A stretch of DNA of 8,815 nucleotides, from assembly GCA_041484845.1 (NCBI GenBank), contig JBGPIK010000293.1, positions 1-8,815 on the forward strand, given 5' to 3'. Below the pieces are notes generated by a model. That model did no database searches, was not told where the DNA came from, and saw only the letters and a program-made list of their open reading frames with translations. Origin of the DNA: JBGPIK01 sp041484845 (GTDB lineage: Bacteria > Desulfobacterota > Binatia > UBA9968). The translations under genes were made by a program, and so were the position numbers. Shown one piece after another: positions 1-7,712 of this stretch (positions within the stretch are counted from its first letter, which is position 1; each line of letters begins with the position of its first letter).

Positions 1-83
1 GACTTACTTTAACCCTCGGTCTCAATGATACCGTCAGAGCCACGTTGTTGCATTATCTCGGCGCTCTGGGTTACGCAGCTTGA
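1..83 (+). CDS. possible C-terminal tail of an upstream gene (5' end outside the window)
   Basis: The plus-strand frame starting at base 3 is open from the window edge to a TGA at 81-83. It reads LTLTLGLNDTVRATLLHYLG followed by ALGYAA. The composition is protein-like (an amphipathic, helix-prone ending, ordinary codons), but only 26 residues are visible and I do not recognise a family. It could equally be a chance open stretch. If real, it is the tail of a gene transcribed toward the minus-strand secreted-protein operon, with about 490 bases of apparently non-coding DNA between them. Confidence 0.3.
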   Translation, partial: LTLTLGLNDTVRATLLHYLGALGYAA

Positions 84-575
84 ACTGTCGGAACCCGAAA
101 TTTTATGCAACGTTAAGGTTTACCAGGAGCAGAATGAAAATAGAGGCAACGCTGATTAGAGAAAAATGGTGTCGTCGAATGATATTCATATTTTCGCTCT
201 TTGCATCGGAGGAAATTATACGTTGCTATCGCTACAATTATGGCCTGTCAGCCCGACGAATGTGGAAAATAAGTGGTCCACTATTGGGCTGCCCCTGTAC
301 GCCTGAGTCACTTTCGTCTTTCACCCCCTCAGCAGCTATCCCCAAAAAGAAAGGAATCATGGGGATGGCGTTGTGCCTTCTCGTGCCGTGTCCTTTGACG
401 GGGTAGACACATCGCTACGGGCCAAGGTTCGCACCGAGGCTCTGCTCAAACATGAACTGCAATGGTAAATATTCGAACCCGATAACTCTTCCTGCTACCT
501 GCTAAATTCCGATGGTAGGTCCCTTCTCCACGTGTCCAGGCTTCGGGGTCTACTTCAGCGCGCCCAAATCCTCAC
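84..575. other. gene-poor intergenic region with one possible coding remnant
   Basis: I see no convincing intact gene here. An open frame at 80-406 on the plus strand lacks a ribosome binding site and any recognisable motif. A second plus-strand frame (307-468, TGA before it, TAA at its end) has 53 codons with protein-like content: ..GDGVVPSRAVSFDG.. then ..RTEALLKHELQW. The GDGVVP stretch recalls the acidic-residue loop of alpha/beta-hydrolase lipases, so this may be the broken C-terminus of such an enzyme. It has no ATG and no good start site, so I treat it as a weak hint only. No tRNA, clear terminator or mobile-element end was found. Confidence 0.4.
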
Positions 576-2552
576 CTACTGAAAACGACAGCCATTCGGA
601 ACCGGGGCCGCGCAAAACCCCGGCATTTCAGATGGATTGCAACCACTAGTTGGAATATCCATCTGCTTAAAGCCGGTATTGCTAAAAAAGCAGAAGTCGA
701 ATCCATGCATTTGCGGTTGTGGCTTGGGCCCACCTACAAGTGACGCCGACCAGGTGCCGGTGGCCTTTATGGAAGGAGTGAACCAGTGAAGACTCGAATC
801 AAAATAGCCTGAGGTCATGGTGGCTGTGAATGTCCCACTGATAAGAAACGGCGTACGCGTTGTTACGGAAAACGTATACCTCAAGTCACCGCTGCCCTCG
901 ACCCGACCAATGATCCCGCCAGTTACCACGGTTTGGGAGTATGCGGTAGGGATAGTATAGGTAAAGCTCGGTGCACTAGACCGCCAGTTCAGATTGGCTG
1001 CTATGTTTCGAGGGCCCGATCCCGCTTCGAATACCACGTCTGGGGATTGATCGTCAAAATAAAAGCCTCCTCCGGTGGCAGGTAATGGTAAATATGCATT
1101 GCATGGGTTCTGCCAAGTCCAAAAGCCTTGGGGGGAATGCTGGCAGCTCTTGAATGTATCAGGGAGAGGGACCTCACCTTCCCATGTCTGGAACGTGTAC
1201 GTACCGCGCCAGTACGGACCGCTGGTGGAAAACAGTGCGGTAATTTTTTTTACCGCGTCATCGTCCATAGTAAGGACGCAAGTGCGTTCGGTACTACCGA
1301 AGCATTGTTTGATAACGTCAGGAGCACCGTCCCAGCCTTTGAAAGTCTGGCCATTACCGGCCTGCGCCGTAAGGGTGACAGTCTTGCCTGCCGGGAAAAA
1401 GAACTCACAACTGGTTCCGCAGCTAATTCCGTTTGGTAAAGACGTGACACTTCCGTTGCCGGCAACCGTGACCGAAAGTTCTTCTTCGCACACCGTCGCG
1501 ACATTTTCGTGAATGAATTTGATCATCGATGCCGTCCACCGAGCCGCCTCTGATCCCAACTCACGAAACTGGACTTGGGCGACACGATCGTTTATCGTGT
1601 AAGTATCCTTGCCTTTTGTTATATTGCTAATGAAAGATTGTAGCGGGTCCCGATAGGCAAGCATTCTCGGTGGATTCGAGCTATCATAGAGATAGCCGTC
1701 TGGCCCGAGGGTGCCTATCGGATTCTGCAGAAGTAAATCTCTCTCGCTATGAAAATTCGCAGCCGTCCAAGCTGCAAGTGTAGCGAAGGCACTCTTTGCA
1801 TCAGTAATCGTTTCGAGAGGCTTGGTTGGAGAAACAACAAGTGGTGAGTCTAAAGATAGATTCTGGTCGAAATTAAGTTCCTCGCTGATCAGTTCCTCAA
1901 GTTTGCTCGGGTCGCCAAAGTCAAGTACATCGAAAGAGAATTTTTTGTGTGGATGAGCGTCATTGCGAACGTGCGCCGGTGACGTGAGATCCTGCAATAA
2001 ATGTAAAAAATGGCCAAGCCCAACTAAACCAGCAAACTTGTCTGTTCCCGTTTTTTGAAGGCCATGAAGGCCAAGTTTTATCATATCATTATACCCATAA
2101 TCCTGGTGAAGAATTATGGACTTAGAAAGAGGATTAGGTAAAGGCAGACCATTTTCGGGCAATTGACTTACCGTACCATAGCAACGTGGCCCGTCGAAAC
2201 TGTTAAAACCCCACTCTGCCGCATCACAACTAACACGTGCTCCAAACTGCCTTCCCGCAAATTTAAAATCGTCGTTTAAGGCTTCTGGATAGAAATGAAA
2301 AAGAAAACGGCCCATTGGCCAATTGATATCGTCATCCTCATGCTGCACCCCCAGGTCCAGCGATTGCCGCACTAAGGGCAGTCCACACGCCTTCAATTCC
2401 GGACGCTCCCGTATGAGATAGTCGATGGCCTTCTCTGTGATAGCGCTATGGACATTCTCTTCATGGGCTTCGGCCAAACGAGTTCCGAAAACGAAAAACG
2501 CTGCGACTATGATGAATAGCCTGATCAGTGCATCACGAGTTCTTATCACCAT
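576..2552 (-). CDS. exported zinc-dependent phospholipase C / S1-P1 nuclease-like protein with InlB-type repeat domain
   Basis: The protein has 658 residues from the ATG at 2552. A TTG at 2567 also opens the frame, but GGAGGG lies 7 nt before the ATG. A signal peptide (about 1-29, hydrophobic IIVAAFFVF) ends at A-E-A, so the mature chain would begin HEENVH. Residues 30 to ~350 resemble zinc-dependent phospholipase C / P1 nuclease: H35 in HSAITEKAIDYL, an acidic cluster at D73-D75, HFY at 86-88, then H184-LLQ-D188 and H194. The D188-to-H194 spacing matches the HxxxD...H metal motif of both families. H200 and H202 may be further ligands, but no clear HxxxE/D pair follows. Residues ~357-442 form an InlB B-repeat/Flg_new-type domain (GISCGTSC, FKGWDGA). 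The rest is beta-rich and Cys-containing, of unknown type. Phosphodiester hydrolysis outside the cytoplasm is inferred; lipid versus nucleic acid substrate cannot be decided. It is the last gene of the operon, overlapping its upstream neighbour by 7 nt. Confidence 0.85.
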   Translation of the reverse strand: MVIRTRDALIRLFIIVAAFFVFGTRLAEAHEENVHSAITEKAIDYLIRERPELKACGLPLVRQSLDLGVQHEDDDINWPMGRFLFHFYPEALNDDFKFAGRQFGARVSCDAAEWGFNSFDGPRCYGTVSQLPENGLPLPNPLSKSIILHQDYGYNDMIKLGLHGLQKTGTDKFAGLVGLGHFLHLLQDLTSPAHVRNDAHPHKKFSFDVLDFGDPSKLEELISEELNFDQNLSLDSPLVVSPTKPLETITDAKSAFATLAAWTAANFHSERDLLLQNPIGTLGPDGYLYDSSNPPRMLAYRDPLQSFISNITKGKDTYTINDRVAQVQFRELGSEAARWTASMIKFIHENVATVCEEELSVTVAGNGSVTSLPNGISCGTSCEFFFPAGKTVTLTAQAGNGQTFKGWDGAPDVIKQCFGSTERTCVLTMDDDAVKKITALFSTSGPYWRGTYTFQTWEGEVPLPDTFKSCQHSPQGFWTWQNPCNAYLPLPATGGGFYFDDQSPDVVFEAGSGPRNIAANLNWRSSAPSFTYTIPTAYSQTVVTGGIIGRVEGSGDLRYTFSVTTRTPFLISGTFTATMTSGYFDSSLHWFTPSIKATGTWSASLVGGPKPQPQMHGFDFCFFSNTGFKQMDIPTSGCNPSEMPGFCAAPVPNGCRFQ

Positions 2553-3901
2553 CCGATAACCCTCCAAGTGCCGACCACATCCTTGACTAGGAAAAAGCGA
2601 AGCTCCTGGAATTGGCCGTTAATAACAATTGACCCGACACAGATTTGAACTGAAGTTGTTTGCTCTACGACGTTGCAAGTTGACAGGGCATCGGCTAGCC
2701 CGCTGAGAAGATTGACCGGCATATTGTCAAGAATTGTGAGATCATTAAATGTGTTTCCCAACTGGTTATACGCTGCCGTAAGGTTACCGGTCCGTAGATT
2801 GGCCACGAGAACACTGCGCACATCCGCGGGCAATTGGACGACACTTACAGGGACCAACGATTCGGAGGAGATTGTAGTCTGCTGCGGGGCCACGTCCGCT
2901 GAGACTCGGAGGGCGACATACCCCGGCCCGGCTTCATTTAATGTGATTTGCTTTGTAAAGACGTTGTCTCCACTAACTGCGTCGCCTTGGGTTCCATCGT
3001 CAAACATCTGCCCTAAATTCGCTATGGGATTACCCTTATTGTCGTAGCGCCAAAGCGTCACGCTGTTTTTCAAAAAGACGAGCGTCTCGGACATCGTAGC
3101 CGTTACCGTGACCAAAGTAGGCGTCGCTCCTGCAATCGAAAACGGCTCGGCTTGGATGCCTTCGACCAGAGGTAGAGGTATCGTATCGAACGACGCGGAT
3201 ACGGTCCGGGACTGGCTCATCGTCACTCCGCATGTACCGATTCCCGTGCACGCTCCACTCCAGCCATTAAACGTCGAGCTGGCATCAGGGGCAGCTGTCA
3301 GAATCACTGCGGATCCGTTGTTGAACGAATACTGGCACGTGGTTCCACAATTTATTCCCGGCGGGTCGCTCGTTATAGTGCCCCCACCCGTGCCGGACTT
3401 CGAAATAGTAAGCGGGACCGGCGCGGTTGGATTCGAGATCGACGCTAAGACCGATGTGGTGAGAGAAATTTTGCTCACCGACGGATTACTCAATTTCAAA
3501 AGGATATTAGAAATACTTCCACCGGGCGATAGACCGCCTGCCGGGACCGGCACATTTAGATAGGGGTTACCGTCCGTTGTGGTACCAGTTGAGTTCGACA
3601 GAGTAGCGCTTGTCGGCGTGAGGCTTGTAATCACCAGGGATATTGGACCCGTGAAAGTGACTGTCGAGATATTAGTAATGTTCGCAACTGTGTCGAAGGT
3701 CTTCGTAGTCCGATTGAGGACGAAGCCAGAGAACGTGACCCGGACCTGGTTATCTATCGGACTCGCAGCTTGCGCATCGACGTGAAAACAGAAAGTAAAG
3801 AAAAGAACAAAGGCAAAGAGACCGAAATGACGATTGGCATAATAGCCTTTTTGGTAGTCACCCGTAGAAAAACATCGAAGTTTTTTCATTGTGTCACGCA
3901 T
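2546..3901 (-). CDS. exported multidomain beta-rich protein with an InlB-type repeat domain
   Basis: The protein has 451 residues from the ATG at 3901; an alternative ATG four codons on (3889, MKKLRC) gives a more ordinary signal peptide. The hydrophobic core FGLFAFVLFFTFCF with a site near AQA-A (about 45) predicts Sec export. Domains: ~50-158 an Ig-like module (VRVTFSG, then GPISLVITSL, DGNPYLNVPVPAGGLSPGGS, ending in SNP) of a type common in bacterial extracellular proteins; ~163-239 an InlB B-repeat/Flg_new-type domain with GINCGTTC, FNGWSGACTG and VTMSQSRTVSASF; ~243-350 another beta-sandwich (VTATMSETL, MFDDGTQGDAVSGDNVFT); ~358-451 a mixed alpha/beta tail ending FFLVKDVVGTWRVIGW, faintly NTF2-like. 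No catalytic motif is visible, so a structural, adhesive or partner-binding role is the best guess. It starts one base after the PEP-CTERM gene's stop and overlaps the next gene by 7 nt. Confidence 0.85.
   Translation of the reverse strand: MRDTMKKLRCFSTGDYQKGYYANRHFGLFAFVLFFTFCFHVDAQAASPIDNQVRVTFSGFVLNRTTKTFDTVANITNISTVTFTGPISLVITSLTPTSATLSNSTGTTTDGNPYLNVPVPAGGLSPGGSISNILLKLSNPSVSKISLTTSVLASISNPTAPVPLTISKSGTGGGTITSDPPGINCGTTCQYSFNNGSAVILTAAPDASSTFNGWSGACTGIGTCGVTMSQSRTVSASFDTIPLPLVEGIQAEPFSIAGATPTLVTVTATMSETLVFLKNSVTLWRYDNKGNPIANLGQMFDDGTQGDAVSGDNVFTKQITLNEAGPGYVALRVSADVAPQQTTISSESLVPVSVVQLPADVRSVLVANLRTGNLTAAYNQLGNTFNDLTILDNMPVNLLSGLADALSTCNVVEQTTSVQICVGSIVINGQFQELRFFLVKDVVGTWRVIGW
2560..2565 (-). 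promoter_or_regulatory. Shine-Dalgarno GGAGGG deciding the start of the phospholipase-like gene
   Basis: GGAGGG on the minus strand lies inside the last codons of the upstream gene, 7 nt before the ATG at 2552. That ATG overlaps the upstream stop as ATGGTGA. The spacing favours ATG 2552 over the upstream TTG at 2567, and the arrangement suggests translational coupling. Confidence 0.7.
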
Positions 3902-3902
3902 C

Positions 3903-4559
3903 TTATGGTCGCCTTATCGTAGAAAAGGATTTAGCACCGATTCCAAAAACTCTTAGCCCAGCGATTAAACATAACCCCATTGCTACCAAAATGAGGGTAC
4001 TCGGTTCCGGGACCGTTTGAGAATTAAGGCTTACGGCAACTTGAGGATCTGTAACGCTTGCGACGGACAAATTCCCAGGCGGTGTGCCGTCAAAGTCACT
4101 TGCAATAAGCGCATCTCCCAAAAGGTTAGTGCTTGTGAGTGAGAAAGAAGCGGTCGCGTCCAAAAGAAAAAACGAAAAAGCATCCGGGATGCCTCCTGCG
4201 AAATTGGCCGTCTCGGCGAGGGTAAATTTGACGAACGTTCCAAGGGTCATTCCCGTAAGCAACTCGTTGAAAAAAGTGGTGTCGGTGATAGTAACGACGC
4301 CCGGAAGACTTCCGCTAACACCCCCGGTAGTAGAAGCGGCGCCCAGGACACCGTCGGTACTAAAACCGGAAATCGTGACGCTATTATTATTCACCCCGTC
4401 ACCATCAATTAGATCGAAGGCCAGATTGCTGGCTGTCCCAGAAAGGGCATTGGTGTGAATCGTGAAATCGAGGGATGTCGCGAGTGCCTCAAACCGATAC
4501 CCAGGCGAGCTCAAAACCAAGAAGAAAACCAATGAGATCCACGGCCAAGGTGTTTTCAT
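3903..4559 (-). CDS. PEP-CTERM sorting-domain protein
   Basis: The protein has 218 residues from the ATG at 4559, preceded by GGAAAGAG about 10 nt upstream. The frame stays open to 4730, but that extension is Arg/Glu-rich and lies before the obvious signal peptide, so I reject it. The signal peptide is MKTPWPWISLVFFLVLSS... with a likely cut after ALA (about 27). The mature region is Thr/Ser/Asn/Gly-rich and Cys-free, with FDLIDGDGVNNNSVTISGF, FFNELL and PDAFSFFLLD, a pattern seen in a recurrent family of PEP-CTERM proteins. The C-terminus is a textbook sorting signal: VPEPS (183-187), a hydrophobic helix (LILVAMGLCLIAGL), then basic residues ending in IRRP. An exosortase would process it and it would end up at or beyond the outer membrane, often alongside exopolysaccharide. 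No exosortase gene is in the window. It is the first gene of the three-gene operon; its TAA is one base before the next ATG. Confidence 0.9.
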   Translation of the reverse strand: MKTPWPWISLVFFLVLSSPGYRFEALATSLDFTIHTNALSGTASNLAFDLIDGDGVNNNSVTISGFSTDGVLGAASTTGGVSGSLPGVVTITDTTFFNELLTGMTLGTFVKFTLAETANFAGGIPDAFSFFLLDATASFSLTSTNLLGDALIASDFDGTPPGNLSVASVTDPQVAVSLNSQTVPEPSTLILVAMGLCLIAGLRVFGIGAKSFSTIRRP

Positions 4560-4640
4560 AACGTTTATACTCTTTCCAGCAAGCAGCCTATTTCTAAAGG
4601 AAAGGGCTCGCTCTCTTTCCACTAAATTCCAGGCGCACAA

Positions 4641-4646
4641 TTGACA
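4641..4646 (+). promoter_or_regulatory. TTGACA -35-like hexamer upstream of the regulator
   Basis: A perfect sigma-70 -35 consensus lies about 90 bp before the GTG. The candidate -10 at the right distance (AATCCT, 18-bp spacer) matches only three of six positions, so this is a suggestion. A poor -10 next to a good -35 and direct repeats is compatible with an activator-dependent promoter. Confidence 0.25.
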
Positions 4647-4674
4647 CCGTCGCTCTTCTGTGGCAATCCTAAAC

Positions 4675-4704
4675 CGGTAAAATCTCGGTAAAAGTTGCGG
4701 AAAG
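4675..4704. promoter_or_regulatory. candidate operator: tandem CGGTAAAA repeats with 11-bp period
   Basis: CGGTAAAA occurs exactly at 4675-4682 and again at 4686-4693, an 11-bp period. A degenerate third copy (CGGAAAG) sits at 4698-4704. Direct repeats one helical turn apart are the classic binding layout of OmpR/PhoB-type winged helices, and the gene starting about 30 bp downstream encodes that domain. The repeats are visible in the sequence; binding is inferred. The position between divergent starts would allow control of both directions. Confidence 0.4.
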
Positions 4705-4722
4705 CCGGCTAAGACCCTCAAC

Positions 4723-4726
4723 GGAG
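4723..4726 (+). promoter_or_regulatory. GGAG ribosome binding site supporting a GTG start at 4736
   Basis: GGAG is followed by 9 nt and then GTG at 4736-4738. This GTG opens a frame reading MTSDRYF, the typical opening of OmpR-type winged-helix regulators, but it is one frame away from the remainder of the gene. It is the main evidence for an original start at 4736. Confidence 0.45.
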
Positions 4727-4735
4727 CCACAACGA

Positions 4736-7650
4736 GTGACGAGCGACAGATATTTTTCCCTCCCTACACTCTCGACACAGCGAACGAGAGTCTTTCGCGC
4801 GGGTCAGAGACCCTCCCTCTACGGCCGAAAAGCCTCGCCATTCTTCGCTACCTTGTCGAGCACCCGCAACAGCTCATCACCAAAGCGGAGCTGATGCGCG
4901 CGCTTTGGCCTCAAGCCAAAGTCTTGGACGCGACACTGAAGGTAAGCATCGGAGAAATCCGCAAGGCCTTGGGCGACAGCGCGACCCAATCACAGTTCAT
5001 CGAAACTGTTGGCACAAAGGGCTACCGTTTCATCGCACCGATCAGTCTCAGGCTCTCCGGAAACGCGACAGGAAATTCTTTTGCTCCGGTCGTAGGGCGA
5101 GCGTCAGAGCTGGAACGATTGCGCACTCACCTGGAACTAGCGAACCAGGGCAAACGCCAGCTCGTCTTTGTCACCGGCGAGCCGGGCATCGGCAAGACCA
5201 CTTTGGTAGAAATATTCGCTAAGGATCTAGCAACTAACGATGCGATTATTACCGCCCGCGGGCAGTGCATCGAGCAATACGGCGCGGGCGAGGCCTACAT
5301 GCCGATCATCGACGCCGTGGAGCGGATGTGCCAGGGGTCGAACGGACACTCACGAGTTGCACTCCTGCGCCGTTATGCGCCAAGCTGGTTGGTCAATCTT
5401 CATGCACTCGTGAGCGCCAAAGAGCGCTCCGAGCTGCAACGCCAGAGTATCGGCATCACCCCGGAGCGCAGGTTAAGGGAGCTCGCGGCTTTCTTGGAGG
5501 TCTTGGCGAAAGACCAGACCGTTATCCTGGCGTTGGAAGATCTTCATTGGCTCGATCCTTCGTCTCTGGCGTTAATTTCCTTTATAGCGCGCAGGCACGA
5601 GCCCGCCCGCTTGATGCTGATCGGAACCTATCGCGCGGGCGAGGTTGAACGTACGGATCATCCGTTGAAGAAGCTCAAGGCAGAGCTCGAGCTGCACCAC
5701 TATTGTCATCACATCGCCTTGAGGGGGTTAAGCCCACGCGCGGTCCATGAATATCTGACGGCCCGTTTTGAGACGCCACGGGTTTCAGACAGACTTTTGT
5801 CGATTATCTACAGCCACTCCGAGGGTAACCCCCTCTTCATGGTCAACATCACCGACTACTTGACGAATCGCGACGGTATCATTCGGCGGGACAATTCCAT
5901 CGAACCCGGCACGGCCATCGATGAGTTGGTCACTCCCAACACGATCCATCAATTGATCGAACGGCAACTCGATAACCTCCCGGCGGCCGATCAGGAACTC
6001 CTAAAGGCAGCCAGCGTTGCCGGCATGAATTTCTCCACCGCCGCGGTGGCCGCGAGATTGGGTGTATCAATGGAGCAGATCGAAATCCGGTTTGATCGGC
6101 TCGTGAAGCAAGAACAATTTTTGCAGCGCGAGGGTACGAACCGTTGGCCCGATGGAACCGTCGGAGCGCGCTACGGCTTTGCCCATGCTTTGTACCAAAA
6201 CGTGATTTACGAAAGCGTGCTAGCTTCACGAAAGGCACGCCTCCATCAGTCCATCGGCGAGCGGTTAGAAGTTGGCTATCGAGGCGGCACGGAAGAAGTG
6301 GCGGCGGAGTTGGCCCTTCATTTCGAGCATGCAGGTGATTACCACCGGGCGGTCCAGTACTTACACCAAGCTGCCCAAGAAGCCGTACGACGATCCGGTT
6401 ATCAAGAGGCCATCAACTACGCGACCACCGGATTGTCATTGCTCAGGCATCTCGAACCATCCTCACAAAAAGCCGAATGGGAACTCAGCTTGGATCTGCT
6501 GTTAGGGGTTTGCTTCTCGACCGCGAAAGGATATGCGGCGGCGGAAGCGAATGAGGCGTTTTCCAAAGTACGAGCTTTTTCAGGGAAGGTAGGCAACCAA
6601 TCCCTGCTTTGTCAGTCGCTCGCCGGACTCTGGTCTTTTCATTTCGTTCGCGGCGAGTTGGAGACCGCCCTCGAGCTGGCGACCGATTTGTATAAACTGG
6701 CGCGCCGGGGAAGCAATCCCATGTCTTTAGTCAACGGCCATATGGCTGCGGGAATCGCTCTGTTTTATTTAGCCGACTTTACCGCAGCCAAAGCCCACCT
6801 CGAAAAAGCTTGCTCCCATTACGATCTCGCATCGCATCGGGTTCAAATGTCGAGTATGGGCTGGGATCTTGGCATCCCTGCGTTTTGTTACCGGGCTAAG
6901 ACTTTATGGATGCTTGGTTACCCGGAAAAGGATACAGAACATGCTCAAAAGGCGCTCGCTTTTGCCGAGGAATTGTCGAGCCCTTTTCATTGGGGTCTCG
7001 CTAATTCGTTACTCTCAACCTACCACACTTACCGTGGCGAGCACAATCGAGCCCTCCACCATGCCACGGCAACGGTAGAGGTCTGCCAGGAGCATGGATT
7101 CAATCATTGGTTAGCCTCAGGTACGATATTCAAAGGATGGGCGTTGGCTCGGCAAGGCGATTTAGAGACCGGCATTGCTTATCTCCAAGATGGCCTAGAC
7201 AGGTGGAAACGCATGGGAGCGGAGATGGGTTTGTCTACGTTCCTGGCCCTTCTGGCCGAAGCCTACCTGGAGAGTGAGCAAATACCTAAGTGTTTAGCAT
7301 CCATCGAAGAGGGATTGGCGATTAGCGCCAAGAATAAGGAATGTTATTACGATGCGGAACTTTACCGGCTTCGAGGCGAAGCGATTCTTAAGGTAAAAAA
7401 TCGCAAGTTAAGATTGCAAAATGCTCAGGAAGCCGACAGCTATTTGCTGCGTGCCGTGGCGATCGCTCATGGTCAAAAGGCGAAATCGTTAGAGCTTAGA
7501 GCGACCACGAGTCTTTGCCGCTTGTGGCAAAAAACGGGCAAGGAAAAAGAAGCTAAACGGATGCTGGCAAAGGCCTACAGTTGGTTCACTGAAGGTTTCG
7601 ACACGCCCGATCTACGAGAGGCGCGCGCGCTTTTAGATACTTTGCAATGA
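4736..7650 (+). CDS. winged-helix / AAA (STAND-type) ATPase / TPR transcriptional regulator, apparent frameshift near its start
   Basis: The uninterrupted ATG frame is 4894-7650 (918 aa), but it starts in the middle of the DNA-binding domain. The same frame is open back to 4681 without any ATG, GTG or TTG. Reading from GTG 4736 and adding one T to the T5 run at 4753-4757 gives MTSDRYFFPPYTLDTANESL, joining the rest as a 971-aa protein of typical layout. In that numbering: Trans_reg_C winged helix 5-103 (LRPKSLAILRYLVEHP, ALWP, wing KGYRFIAPI); AAA_16-type ATPase with Walker A GEPGIGKTT (148-156), Walker B VILALEDLHWLD (263-274), TYRAGE and SEGNPLF; a winged-helix-like segment; then TPR-type helical repeats from about 510 to the end. 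Such proteins couple ATP and ligand or partner sensing to transcription in the cytoplasm. It probably acts on the divergent secreted-protein operon and on itself. The frameshift may be a real lesion, a homopolymer sequencing error, or recoding. Confidence 0.85.
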
Positions 7651-7712
7651 CACGTCCCAATTACCTGAATCCTGTGGAATTTCTCGTAAGCGGTCTGCTC
7701 TACTGAAGTGAT

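Larger units (their letters stand above)
4560..4735. promoter_or_regulatory. divergent intergenic control region
   Basis: This 176-bp region separates the start of the minus-strand secreted-protein operon from the start of the plus-strand winged-helix regulator, so it should carry both promoters. It contains a consensus -35-like hexamer facing the regulator, tandem CGGTAAAA repeats, and a GGAG upstream of a GTG codon. I could not pick a convincing promoter for the minus strand. Confidence 0.55.

Noticed and set aside
80..406. Plus-strand 108-codon open frame
   Set aside because: No ribosome binding site, no motif, odd composition, and it overlaps a more protein-like frame at 307-468.
466..490. 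TTCGAACC stretch resembling a tRNA T-loop
   Set aside because: The flanking bases do not form the T-stem and no acceptor or anticodon arm is present.
1075..1512. Plus-strand open frames opposite the phospholipase-like gene
   Set aside because: Antisense shadows of a well-supported coding region; no domain or start signal.
3108..3563. Plus-strand open frame opposite the InlB-repeat gene
   Set aside because: Antisense shadow of the well-supported domain-bearing minus-strand gene.
4560..4730. N-terminal extension of the PEP-CTERM gene to 4730
   Set aside because: It would place 57 mostly charged residues ahead of a clear signal peptide, and a ribosome binding site precedes the internal ATG at 4559.
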